A stretch of 64,000 bases of DNA from JANNBN01 sp031430595 (lineage in GTDB: Bacteria > Actinomycetota > Acidimicrobiia > Acidimicrobiales > JANYDT01). The notes under the pieces were generated by a model, which saw nothing but the letters and a program-made list of their open reading frames with translations, was not told the DNA's origin and ran no database searches. Position numbers and translations under genes: made by a program. Numbering within the stretch: the stretch's first letter is position 1; every line of letters starts with the position of its first letter. Location of the stretch: contig JANPBU010000030.1 of NCBI GenBank assembly GCA_031430595.1, positions 124,001 to 188,000 on the forward strand, given 5' to 3'. Shown here piece after piece: positions 26,340 to 34,083 of the stretch.

Positions 26340-26397
26340 ACGATTGGTGAACCTCGGCCGTTCGTAGATCCTTTACCTGAGCGTGGCTCGGAACTCG

Positions 26398-26403
26398 TAC
26401 ACT
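26398..26403 (+). promoter_or_regulatory. -10 element TACACT of glgB
   Basis: Seven nt before GTG 26411. Confidence 0.5.
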
Positions 26404-26410
26404 GCGGGAT

Positions 26411-28270
26411 GTGATTGCTGATCCGCGCTGGGGCGAGCTCGACCGACACCTGTTCAACGAAGGGCGCCACCATTCGCTGTGGGAGCACCTTGGTGCTCAC
26501 CCGAGTGCCGTCGACGGGGTCGCAGGTACCTGGTTCGCGGTTTGGGCACCTAACGCCGATGGTGTGAGTGTCATTGGTGACTTCAACATGTTCGACCACG
26601 GCGCCAACGTCATGACACCCGTCGAGTCAACGGGTATCTGGTCGACGTTTGTTGTCGGGGCAAGTATCGGGCAGTGTTACAAGTTCGCGATTCGCAACCG
26701 CGATGGGTCAGTGAGCGAGAAGGCGGATCCCATGGCCTTCGCCACCGAGGTACCACCGCGCACGGCGAGCGTGATCACCAAAGACGAGTTCACCTGGAGC
26801 GACGATGCATGGATTGCGCAGCGTGAGAGTTCGAACCCGTGGCGTGAGCATATGTCGATATATGAGGTGCACTTAGCAAGTTGGCGCGGTGCAAAGACGT
26901 ACCGTGAAATGGCCGTCGAGCTGTGCGCATACGTTAAAGACCTTGGGTTTACCCATGTGGAATTGATGCCGGTAGCGGAACATCCCTACGGACCTTCGTG
27001 GGGTTACCAGGTCACGTCATACTTTGCGCCGACTTCTCGATTCGGCTCACCTGACGATTTCCGTTGGTTTGTAGACCATATGCACACAGAGGGTATCGGG
27101 GTCGTTGTCGATTGGGTTCCGGCGCACTTCCCGAAGGATGCTTGGGCGTTGGCCCGGTTCGATGGAACCGCGCTCTACGAGCATGCTGATGCCCGGCAGG
27201 GGGAACATCCTGACTGGGGAACCCTGGTGTTCAACTACGGTCGGCACGAGATTAGAAACTTCCTGATCGCCAATGCGCTGTATTGGCTTGGTGAATTCCA
27301 TGTTGATGGCCTACGCGTTGATGCCGTTGCCTCGATGCTGTACCTCGACTATTCACGTAAGGCTGGTGAGTGGATCCCGAATGAGCACGGTGGTCGGGAA
27401 AACCTCGACGCAGTGAATTTCCTACGTGAACTTAACAGCGTGGTCCATGGTGCCCATGCGGGTGTGTTGATGATCGCAGAAGAATCAACCGCATGGCCTT
27501 CCGTTTCTCGACCGGTAAATAGTGGTGGCCTTGGATTTGGTTTCAAATGGAATATGGGTTGGATGCATGACACCCTCGAATACTTTGGGCGCGATCCAAT
27601 TCATCGACAGTTCCATCATCACGATCTGACGTTCGGTTTGCTCTACGCATTCACCGAAAATTTTATGTTGCCCTTGAGTCACGACGAGGTTGTCCATGGC
27701 AAAGGCAGTCTCATTTCGCGTATGCCGGGCGATCAATGGCAGCGTCGCGCCAACCTTCGCGCACTGTTCGCTTGGATGTTCGCTCACCCGGGTAAGCAGT
27801 TGCTGTTCATGGGCGCCGAGCTCGGTCAGTGGGGCGAGTGGAATTCCGAAGGACAGCTCGATTGGTGGCTGTTGAATGATCCGGCTCATGCTGGCATTAG
27901 CCACCTCATTCGTTCGATGCACCAGGTACAAAAAGACCATCCGGCTTTGTGGGAACGCGATTTTGAACCAGAGGGTTTTGGTTGGGTGGTGTCTGATGAT
28001 GCGGCATCAAACGTGTTTGCCTTCGTGCGTTGGGGTGATTCGGCTTCAGCAAAACCGGTGGTGTCAATCGCCAACTTGTCGCCTTCGCCCCGCCTCGACT
28101 ATGCGCTTACCCTGCCTCGTGGCGGTCAGTGGCGCGAAGTTATGAATACCGATGCGACCGAGTTCGGTGGGTCTGGTGTGGGTAATGGTGGTTGGGTTGA
28201 TTCCGACAATTTGGGACGCTGCGTCGTGAACTTGCCGCCGCTCGGTGTGGTGTGGCTAACGACCGCTTGA
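26411..28270 (+). CDS. glgB: 1,4-alpha-glucan branching enzyme
   Basis: GH13 enzyme that adds alpha-1,6 branches to glycogen. Residues about 20-105 form the CBM48 module (GVAGTWFAVWAPNADGVSVIGDFN) and about 130-500 the catalytic barrel, with the nucleophile aspartate in GLRVDAVASMLYLDY, the acid/base glutamate in MIAEES and the third carboxylate in LSHDEVVHGKGS; a C-terminal beta domain follows. At 619 residues it is shorter than E. coli GlgB because it lacks the extra N-terminal N1 module. The GTG start is supported by the hexamer upstream. Divergent from glgP. The MFS gene follows after 7 bp and is probably in the same transcript. Confidence 0.95.
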   Translation: MIADPRWGELDRHLFNEGRHHSLWEHLGAHPSAVDGVAGTWFAVWAPNADGVSVIGDFNMFDHGANVMTPVESTGIWSTFVVGASIGQCYKFAIRNRDGSVSEKADPMAFATEVPPRTASVITKDEFTWSDDAWIAQRESSNPWREHMSIYEVHLASWRGAKTYREMAVELCAYVKDLGFTHVELMPVAEHPYGPSWGYQVTSYFAPTSRFGSPDDFRWFVDHMHTEGIGVVVDWVPAHFPKDAWALARFDGTALYEHADARQGEHPDWGTLVFNYGRHEIRNFLIANALYWLGEFHVDGLRVDAVASMLYLDYSRKAGEWIPNEHGGRENLDAVNFLRELNSVVHGAHAGVLMIAEESTAWPSVSRPVNSGGLGFGFKWNMGWMHDTLEYFGRDPIHRQFHHHDLTFGLLYAFTENFMLPLSHDEVVHGKGSLISRMPGDQWQRRANLRALFAWMFAHPGKQLLFMGAELGQWGEWNSEGQLDWWLLNDPAHAGISHLIRSMHQVQKDHPALWERDFEPEGFGWVVSDDAASNVFAFVRWGDSASAKPVVSIANLSPSPRLDYALTLPRGGQWREVMNTDATEFGGSGVGNGGWVDSDNLGRCVVNLPPLGVVWLTTA

Positions 28271-28277
28271 CCCCTGA

Positions 28278-29531
28278 ATGAATTCCGGCGAAGCTCGTCG
28301 GACGCTCGCTTTCGACCTCGGACGAAATGGTGCCGGGGGTTTTGTTGATTCGTCGCAAAGCACATTCTTTTTGTTGATCGCAATTTCGGTGCTTCATGCG
28401 GGGGCTTGGGCCAAGTCACTCATTGCTGGGGGCGTCGGGCTCGGGTTTCTTTTTTCTCCGTGGGTCGTGCAAACAGTTCGAAAGAGTCAGCGACGGGTGA
28501 CTTGGGCGGCATCTCGCCTACTACTCGTAGCTTCGTTGTTCTCCTTGTTCGCCGCGGTATTCCGTAACCAGGCAACGTTTATGGTCGGTACGACAGGGGG
28601 GTTGGCGGTTTACGGCACCGTGGTTCCGTTGATAACTGCTGTCTACAACCGTAACTACCCAGATGGTCGGCGCGGTCGCTATGTCTCCACAGGTATTTTC
28701 GTTCGAGTTGCGTTCACCACAGTTCTGGCGGTGGGGGTTGCTGAAGTGTTAGAGAAGTACCTCAAAGATGAAGGCAGCCAAATCTGGAGAATCATTCCTT
28801 TGGGCGTGGCGTTGGCGTATCTGATTCAGGCGTGGTTTGTGTCACGGATGACGTCTGGGCCCCTTCGACTGCGAGATGATGAACCGGCAAATGAGCGCGA
28901 TGCCTGGCGCGCTCGTCGCCAACTTATGCGTACAGATCATTTGCTGAGAAATGTTTTGTGGGCTTGGATGTGGATGGGTTTCGCCAATCTGATGATGCTG
29001 CCGCTGAGGGTTGAATTCATTACGAACCCCGACTATGGGATCGCGTTGACCCCGCGAAACATCACGTTGATGACAACGATCATTCCGGCGGTTGTTCGAG
29101 TCGTGTTAACGGTTCCATTCGGATTCGCCTTCGATCGCTTACCGTTCTTTGCCATGCGAATTTTGGTGAACGTCGCGTTTGCGGTGAGCATTGTTGCGTT
29201 CTTTATCGGAACCTCGTATGCGGGCCTTGTGATCGGATCCGTCACCTTCGGAATCGCAGCCGCAGGTGGCGATGTCTTGTGGAACCTTTGGACCACAAAG
29301 TTCGCGCCGCCGGGACGGGTGGCTGACTACATGTCGCTGCACACGTTCTTTACCGGTATTCGTGGCATCTTCGCCCCGATCGTTGGGTTTACGTTGATTT
29401 CTCGGGTTTCGATTCCGGCCCTAGGTTGGATCTGCGCCGCCTTGATTGGCGTGTCGTCACTGGTGCTGTTGCCGTACATGCGCTCTGAGTTGTCGACCCG
29501 AAAAGCTCGAACGGCTCGGCCAGCGCAGTAG
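28278..29531 (+). CDS. MFS transporter in operon with glgB
   Basis: Polytopic protein of 417 residues with about 11-12 hydrophobic segments and an MFS-like charge pattern (for example the conserved-loop-like VPFGFAFDRLPFFAMR in the second half). The classical loop 2-3 motif is weak. The start lies 7 bp after the glgB stop, which argues for cotranscription and a link with glucose or oligoglucan metabolism, for example export or uptake of a sugar. That is inference only. The end of the gene adjoins the second REP-like cluster. Confidence 0.7.
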   Translation: MNSGEARRTLAFDLGRNGAGGFVDSSQSTFFLLIAISVLHAGAWAKSLIAGGVGLGFLFSPWVVQTVRKSQRRVTWAASRLLLVASLFSLFAAVFRNQATFMVGTTGGLAVYGTVVPLITAVYNRNYPDGRRGRYVSTGIFVRVAFTTVLAVGVAEVLEKYLKDEGSQIWRIIPLGVALAYLIQAWFVSRMTSGPLRLRDDEPANERDAWRARRQLMRTDHLLRNVLWAWMWMGFANLMMLPLRVEFITNPDYGIALTPRNITLMTTIIPAVVRVVLTVPFGFAFDRLPFFAMRILVNVAFAVSIVAFFIGTSYAGLVIGSVTFGIAAAGGDVLWNLWTTKFAPPGRVADYMSLHTFFTGIRGIFAPIVGFTLISRVSIPALGWICAALIGVSSLVLLPYMRSELSTRKARTARPAQ

Positions 29532-29540
29532 CCAAGATCC

Positions 29541-29657
29541 CCTATTCGTTCGTTCCGTAATGAATTGGACGTCATTAAGTATCTATGACCTCTCCGTTCG
29601 TTCCGTAATGAATTGGCTGAGTGCGATCGATCATTACGGGACGAATCGAGATGGGTT
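29541..29657. repeat. REP-like repeat cluster 2: three copies, ++- orientation
   Basis: Copies lie at 29541-29568 (+), 29589-29616 (+) and 29629-29657 (-). The second and third can form a 15-bp stem (TTCGTTCCGTAATGA against TCATTACGGGACGAA, one G-U type mismatch) with a loop of under 20 nt. They sit in the 248-bp gap between the MFS and aldolase genes. The remaining 110 bp of the gap hold the aldolase promoter and no ORF. Confidence 0.9.
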
Positions 29658-29767
29658 TGCCCGTACGCCGGAGGCGTTACCGGCCTTCATCGCAAGCCCG
29701 TACACACTGATGACGGGCTCGTATGCGATTAACTGGATCGTACGCCGTGCGCCCCGTAGGAACCCTC

Positions 29768-29773
29768 TAACCT
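29768..29773 (+). promoter_or_regulatory. -10 element TAACCT of the aldolase gene
   Basis: Six nt before ATG 29780, inside a small inverted repeat (CCCT-taacct-AGGG like). Confidence 0.5.
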
Positions 29774-29779
29774 AGGGTC

Positions 29780-30856
29780 ATGTCTGCATCTGAAGCTTTC
29801 CCAGCCGGTGTTCTTGTCGGTGACGCTGTATCCGAAGTATTTGCCCTTGCCAAGGCCGGGCACTTCGCACTGCCTGCCGCAAACTGCACCGGATCCAACA
29901 CGATGAATGCCGTTATGGAAACTGCAGCAAAGGTCAACTCGCCGGTCATTATCCAGTTTTCGCACAGCGGCGGCGCATTTGTGGCCGGTAAGGGTATTCG
30001 GGTCAAGGGCGACGCAGCCTCAATCGCCGGTTCACTTGCGGGTGCCCACCACGTTCACACCCTCGCCGTAGCGTATGACGCACGGGTCATTCTTCATACC
30101 GATCATTGCTCGGCCGACAAACTCGGTTGGGTCGACGGCCTACTCGACGCCGGTGAGGCCCATTTCGCCGCAACCGGCAAGCCGCTGTTTAGTTCCCACA
30201 TGCTCGATCTTTCCGAAGAATCAATCGAGCACAATCTTGATACCTGTGTGAAGTACCTGCAGCGTATGTCCAAGATGGGTATGACGCTAGAAATCGAACT
30301 CGGAATTACGGGTGGCGAGGAAGACGGTGTAGACAACTCAGACGCCGATCAAGACGATCTTTATTCCAAGCCCGCTGAAGTTCTGTACGCATATGAACGT
30401 CTGATGGAAGTCAGCGACCGCTTCACTATCGCAGCCGCTTTTGGCAACGTGCATGGGGTCTATAAGCCAGGCAATGTGCACCTCAAGCCGTCAATTCTTC
30501 GCGATTCGCAGGCCCATATCAGCGAGGCAAAATCGACTGGCGTTAACCCCGTGAACTTCGTATTTCACGGTGGCTCGGGTTCGTCACCCGCCGAGATTTC
30601 TGAAGCGCTCAGCTATGGGGTCGTCAAGATGAACATCGACACCGATCTCCAGTGGGCACTCTGGGACGGCATCCGTGTGTACGAGGCTGAGAAGCACGAT
30701 TTCCTACAGGGCCAGCTCGGTAATCCGTCGGGCCAAGACTCACCTAACAAGAAGTACTACGACCCACGGGTATGGCTGCGTGCAGGCGAGTCGGCGTTTG
30801 TGACCCGTCTCGAGCAGTCTTTCACCGAACTCAACAACGTCAACACCCTCGGCTAG
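29780..30856 (+). CDS. fbaA: Class II fructose-bisphosphate aldolase
   Basis: Zinc-dependent aldolase of glycolysis and gluconeogenesis. At 358 residues it is the long FbaA type. The metal-site segment VILHTDHCSADK carries the early His/Asp ligands, the GNVHGVYKPGNVHLKP region a later histidine, and NFVFHGGSGSS plus KMNIDTDLQ the substrate-binding loops. The E. coli-type acidic stretch ELGITGGEEDGVDNS is complete. Monocistronic by context, with its own promoter and a gap of 26 bp before the convergent decayed toxin-antitoxin locus. Confidence 0.96.
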   Translation: MSASEAFPAGVLVGDAVSEVFALAKAGHFALPAANCTGSNTMNAVMETAAKVNSPVIIQFSHSGGAFVAGKGIRVKGDAASIAGSLAGAHHVHTLAVAYDARVILHTDHCSADKLGWVDGLLDAGEAHFAATGKPLFSSHMLDLSEESIEHNLDTCVKYLQRMSKMGMTLEIELGITGGEEDGVDNSDADQDDLYSKPAEVLYAYERLMEVSDRFTIAAAFGNVHGVYKPGNVHLKPSILRDSQAHISEAKSTGVNPVNFVFHGGSGSSPAEISEALSYGVVKMNIDTDLQWALWDGIRVYEAEKHDFLQGQLGNPSGQDSPNKKYYDPRVWLRAGESAFVTRLEQSFTELNNVNTLG

Positions 30857-30882
30857 TTCCGTAAAAGAAGCCGTCTGTGAAC

Positions 30883-31320
30883 TTACGGGCTACGGGTCAT
30901 GATTCGTAGCCCGGTAAACGGCGCAGCAAGGCGTTGAATATCCGTCGGGTCGCTGGTGATGACCAATCCGCCACCGGCCCGTATGCACACCGCAACGAGA
31001 TGGGCATCGACGATATCGATAGACGATGAAGTTGATGCGTCGAGGACTGCACCAACGAGGAGTCCCAAATCGAAGTCGGCGCAAACACCGTCAAGTTCGT
31101 CAATGGCAGCTTTGGCCCACGGCTTCAACTCATCGGAAGGTTCGCCGAACTTGGCGTCGAGTTCGTCAAGCAACTCGCCCAAGGCTTCGTGACGTTCCAG
31201 ACGATCAGGTATGACGCTCAACGCTTCGTTTACCGTGGACGAAAGGTTTGTCGCCTCCGAGCCGCGAGAGCGTTTCGACAACATGATCATCAACCGTAAC
31301 GGTTATTTACGTTTGGCCAT
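30883..31320 (-). pseudogene. Decayed toxin-antitoxin locus: frameshifted antitoxin fused to the PIN toxin C-terminus
   Basis: From ATG 31320 the frame reads MAKRK and stops. The next frame reads ITVTVDDHVVETLSRLGG, the usual start of a ribbon-helix-type antitoxin, then the first frame resumes with TNLSSTVNEALSV...LLDELDAKFGEPSD, the usual antitoxin end. One base is therefore missing after CGTAAA and one is extra near GGCGACA. The open frame then runs straight into DIVDAHLVAV...GLVITSDPTDIQRLA, the C-terminal part of a VapC-like PIN toxin, whose N-terminal ~80 residues with the first catalytic acids are absent. This looks like an internal deletion that fused the two genes. The remaining 136-residue ORF cannot be an active toxin. 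Confidence 0.7.
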
Positions 31321-31326
31321 ACGTTC

Positions 31327-31332
31327 ATCGTA
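31327..31332 (-). promoter_or_regulatory. -10-like element TACGAT of the decayed toxin-antitoxin locus
   Basis: Six nt before ATG 31320; it supports that codon as the original antitoxin start. Confidence 0.4.
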
Positions 31333-31358
31333 CCGAATTCCACTGGCTGCCAGGGATC

Positions 31359-31625
31359 TCATCGCTGGATCAGCCCAACGATTGCCGCCCCGGCGACAAA
31401 CAGGATTGGTCCACCGAACATTGCGAAAAAGAGGGCTCGTGCTGTCCACTTCACCCAAGAACGTCGGTCGTTCAGCGCTCCCTTGGTGTCGAGGTATGCG
31501 GTCGTTCCTTGGGCTAGCTGGCCTTCCCAGGTCAGGTTTGACCCAACCGGAGTGCTGTGCGGAACATGAACCTCGCCAAGTTCAGCGGTGATGTTTGTGA
31601 GGTTGCTCCGTCGAGTTGATGTCAT
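31359..31625 (-). CDS. Small membrane protein, unknown function
   Basis: 88 residues: a polar N-terminal ~60 residues (NITAELGEVHVPHSTPVGSN) followed by one clear hydrophobic segment at about 66-86 (RALFFAMFGGPILFVAGAAI). It is probably a tail-anchored or single-pass protein with the N-terminus in the cytoplasm. A -10 hexamer lies 6 nt before the ATG, which supports expression. No family recognised. It sits between the dead toxin-antitoxin locus and galT. Confidence 0.55.
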   Translation of the reverse strand: MTSTRRSNLTNITAELGEVHVPHSTPVGSNLTWEGQLAQGTTAYLDTKGALNDRRSWVKWTARALFFAMFGGPILFVAGAAIVGLIQR

Positions 31626-31631
31626 GCATCG

Positions 31632-31637
31632 AGACTA
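31632..31637 (-). promoter_or_regulatory. -10 element TAGTCT of the small membrane-protein gene
   Basis: Six nt before ATG 31625. Confidence 0.45.
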
Positions 31638-31674
31638 TCTTTCGATGCATTCCATGTCTAATCAATTTAGATAG

Positions 31675-32655
31675 TTAGTGAACTAGCGCAGCTGATAGTT
31701 GTTCGGCAGCCAATTCCGGAGGAACCACGTTGATGAGCACACCGGTTCCGAGTTCGAACCCGGCCCTCGTGGTTACCTTCGGGTAGATATGAGCGTGCCA
31801 ATGGAATTGCGCCTGGGCCCGATACGGGGCTGAATGGAACACAAGGTTGTATGCCACATCGCCAAGGGTGGCTCTCAGGCAGGCTAAACCGTTTCGTAAA
31901 CCTTGACCAACCGCAGTCAAATCTTGCGTCGACGCCGTATGTAAGTGCGCAGCATGAGTTCGAGGCAACGCAATCATTTCGTAGGGGGTGCCGCTCCAGA
32001 ACGGGCAGAGAATGAGCACGTTGTCATCTGCATAGACCACCCGTGACCCGTCATCGAGTTCGGCCTCAACCGTGGTGCACAACAAACAGGCCCCATGGAA
32101 CCGGTCAAACCCAGCCTGTTCAGCCAAAATCTCGCCTGGTACAAACGGTAACGCCAACAACTGCCCGTGGGGATGCTGCAATGAAGCACCAGCTTCTCGG
32201 CCGTAGTTAACGATTGCCTGGCTGTAACGCAATTCGGGAAGCTGGCTATGGACGTCGGTTCGAGCGGCGATTGCGGCCATTACCAGTTCGCATTGCGCAT
32301 CGGAAAGGTCGGCCCACGACGCTTCGTGATCGGGGTGAACGACGAGGACTTCATGAGCACCCGAGGCATCGGCCTGTGTAAAAATCGGCCCAAGGTGCTC
32401 TACAACCATGGGCTCGCGGCCTTCGAATGCTGGATACAGGTTGGGAACCACACGAACCGCCCATGAACCATCGGGCCCTGGGGTGACCAGCATCGGGGGT
32501 TCGGCCTCGGCACGACCCGGGCAAAACGGGCATGGCCTCGTGGGGTCTGTCTCGACCGGAAGCGTACGTAGGTTGAACTCATTCGGACGTTGGCGGCGTT
32601 CGGCATTGATCGCTACCCAACGGCCGGTCAATGGATCAAGGCGAAGCTGGCTCAT
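31675..32655 (-). CDS. galT: Galactose-1-phosphate uridylyltransferase
   Basis: Leloir-pathway enzyme exchanging UMP between UDP-glucose and galactose-1-phosphate. The active-site HPHGQ motif is present in SLQHPHGQLLALP, the N-terminal zinc-type CPFCPG and the FHSAPYRAQAQFHWHAHIYP region with C-terminal histidines. 326 residues from the ATG at 32655 is the normal length. The frame is open to 32712, but residues before MSQLRLDPLTGRWV do not look conserved. No galK or galE lies nearby, so it could also act on other sugar-1-phosphates. Divergent from the cysteine desulfurase gene across a nested palindrome. Confidence 0.9.
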   Translation of the reverse strand: MSQLRLDPLTGRWVAINAERRQRPNEFNLRTLPVETDPTRPCPFCPGRAEAEPPMLVTPGPDGSWAVRVVPNLYPAFEGREPMVVEHLGPIFTQADASGAHEVLVVHPDHEASWADLSDAQCELVMAAIAARTDVHSQLPELRYSQAIVNYGREAGASLQHPHGQLLALPFVPGEILAEQAGFDRFHGACLLCTTVEAELDDGSRVVYADDNVLILCPFWSGTPYEMIALPRTHAAHLHTASTQDLTAVGQGLRNGLACLRATLGDVAYNLVFHSAPYRAQAQFHWHAHIYPKVTTRAGFELGTGVLINVVPPELAAEQLSAALVH

Positions 32656-32773
32656 CGTTGTCTTGGTTGCACCCTGTCGGGGGTTGCCGAAGGCGTTCCC
32701 CGTCACTCTCATGGTAGCCCCATCTGGGAATTGACCGGGTTACCGCAGCAATATTGGGCTTTCTTCTCGTCTC

Positions 32774-32847
32774 GGTTGTCACGTTGGATGTCAGTTGTCA
32801 CGTTCGGAACCTTCTCAACGTGACAAATGAGACCCAACCTGACAACC
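32774..32847. repeat. Nested palindrome between galT and the cysteine desulfurase gene
   Basis: Outer arms GGTTGTCACGTTGG (32774-32787) and CCAACCTGACAACC (32834-32847) match at 13 of 14 positions. Inner arms TTGTCACGTT (32795-32804) and AACGTGACAA (32817-32826) match perfectly. TTGTCACGTT is also directly repeated in the left half. It could be a cruciform, a double operator or an RNA hairpin. It ends 26 bp before the -10 element of the desulfurase gene. Confidence 0.9.
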
Positions 32848-32872
32848 GACATTGGAGTTGAGACTCGACATG

Positions 32873-32878
32873 TACGTT
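32873..32878 (+). promoter_or_regulatory. -10 element TACGTT of the cysteine desulfurase gene
   Basis: Seven nt before GTG 32886. Confidence 0.5.
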
Positions 32879-32885
32879 TGTAGCC

Positions 32886-34076
32886 GTGTTGGGATACCTC
32901 GATCATGCTGCGTCTTCCCCCATGGCTGACGAGTGCGCGCACGCGATGACGCCTTGGATCGGGGCGCGGTTCGGAAATCCGTCCGGGTCCCATGCCATTG
33001 CTCGGGCGGCCCGGGCCGCGATTGAAGATGCACGTGACATCGTGGCCGAGTGTTTGGGTGCCCGGCCAGGCGAGGTGGTGTTTACTGGCGGTGGCACCGA
33101 GGCGTTGAACTTGGCGATCGCCGGTGCTCGGCATCGCAAGTTTGCGCTTCCCGATGGGGAAGGGGCTGGGTCGATCGGTGCAGGGTCACTCGGAGCGGTG
33201 ATCATGACGTCGGCGATCGAACACGACGCCGTACAAAACGCAGCTGCAGCACAAACCGTGTTTGGCGAAACTCACACCACGATCCCGGTTGACGCAAACG
33301 GGGTTGTAGATCTGGGGCGGTTAGCGGAACTCCTCCAGGCGAACCGAAATATTCGTTCGGTTGCGGTCATGGCTGTAAACAACGAAATCGGAACGATTCA
33401 GCCGATTGGCCCCATCGCCGACCTGATCCGAAACCTCGCCCCGTATGCGGTGTTGGTCTGCGACTCGGTGCAAGGTGCCGTGTGGCTTGACGTGGTTGAA
33501 CACTGTTCCGGCGCTGATCTTCTTGCTATCTCCGCTCACAAGTTTGGTGGCCCGCAAGGCGTCGGTGCGCTCATTGTTCGTCCGAATGTGGCCCTCACGG
33601 CCCAACAATTCGGCGGTGGTCAGGAGCAAGAACGTCGTAGCGGTACCCAAAATGTGGCCGGAATTGTGGGAATGGCTGCGGCGTTGCAAGCCACGACGCA
33701 CAACCGGGCCGCAACGGGGTTGCGCGTCGCAAGCTTGCGTGATCGGTTGGTCGATGGCCTTCTCGGTGCGATTGAAGGGGCCATCGAAACCTCACCGAGG
33801 TCGGTAAAGGTGGCCGCCAATGCGCACATCTGCGTTCCCGGGGTGGAAAGCGAATCGCTTCTCGTGTTGCTCGACGATGGGGGTATCTGTGCGTCGGCCG
33901 GGTCGGCATGTGCGAGTGGCGCCATTCACACGTCACCAGTGCTGCAGGCGATGGGCGTTCCGCAGAACCTGGCTGAGGGGGCCCTTCGATTAAGCCTTGG
34001 CGCGTCAACCACAGAGGCCGATATCGACCTTGCGCTGAAAATTGTGCCGGAAGCTGTCGCTCGGCTGCGAAACTAG
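32886..34076 (+). CDS. Cysteine desulfurase (NifS/IscS family)
   Basis: PLP enzyme that takes sulfur from cysteine as a persulfide. The N-terminal LGYLDHAASSPM matches the family start, SAHKFGGPQGVGAL carries the PLP lysine and AGSACASGAIHTSP the persulfide cysteine on the active-site loop. 396 residues is typical. mnmA begins 7 bp after the stop, so the sulfur is probably passed to tRNA wobble uridine thiolation, although Fe-S cluster supply is also possible. The GTG start has a -10 hexamer 7 nt upstream. Confidence 0.93.
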   Translation: MLGYLDHAASSPMADECAHAMTPWIGARFGNPSGSHAIARAARAAIEDARDIVAECLGARPGEVVFTGGGTEALNLAIAGARHRKFALPDGEGAGSIGAGSLGAVIMTSAIEHDAVQNAAAAQTVFGETHTTIPVDANGVVDLGRLAELLQANRNIRSVAVMAVNNEIGTIQPIGPIADLIRNLAPYAVLVCDSVQGAVWLDVVEHCSGADLLAISAHKFGGPQGVGALIVRPNVALTAQQFGGGQEQERRSGTQNVAGIVGMAAALQATTHNRAATGLRVASLRDRLVDGLLGAIEGAIETSPRSVKVAANAHICVPGVESESLLVLLDDGGICASAGSACASGAIHTSPVLQAMGVPQNLAEGALRLSLGASTTEADIDLALKIVPEAVARLRN

Positions 34077-34083
34077 TGCCGTG

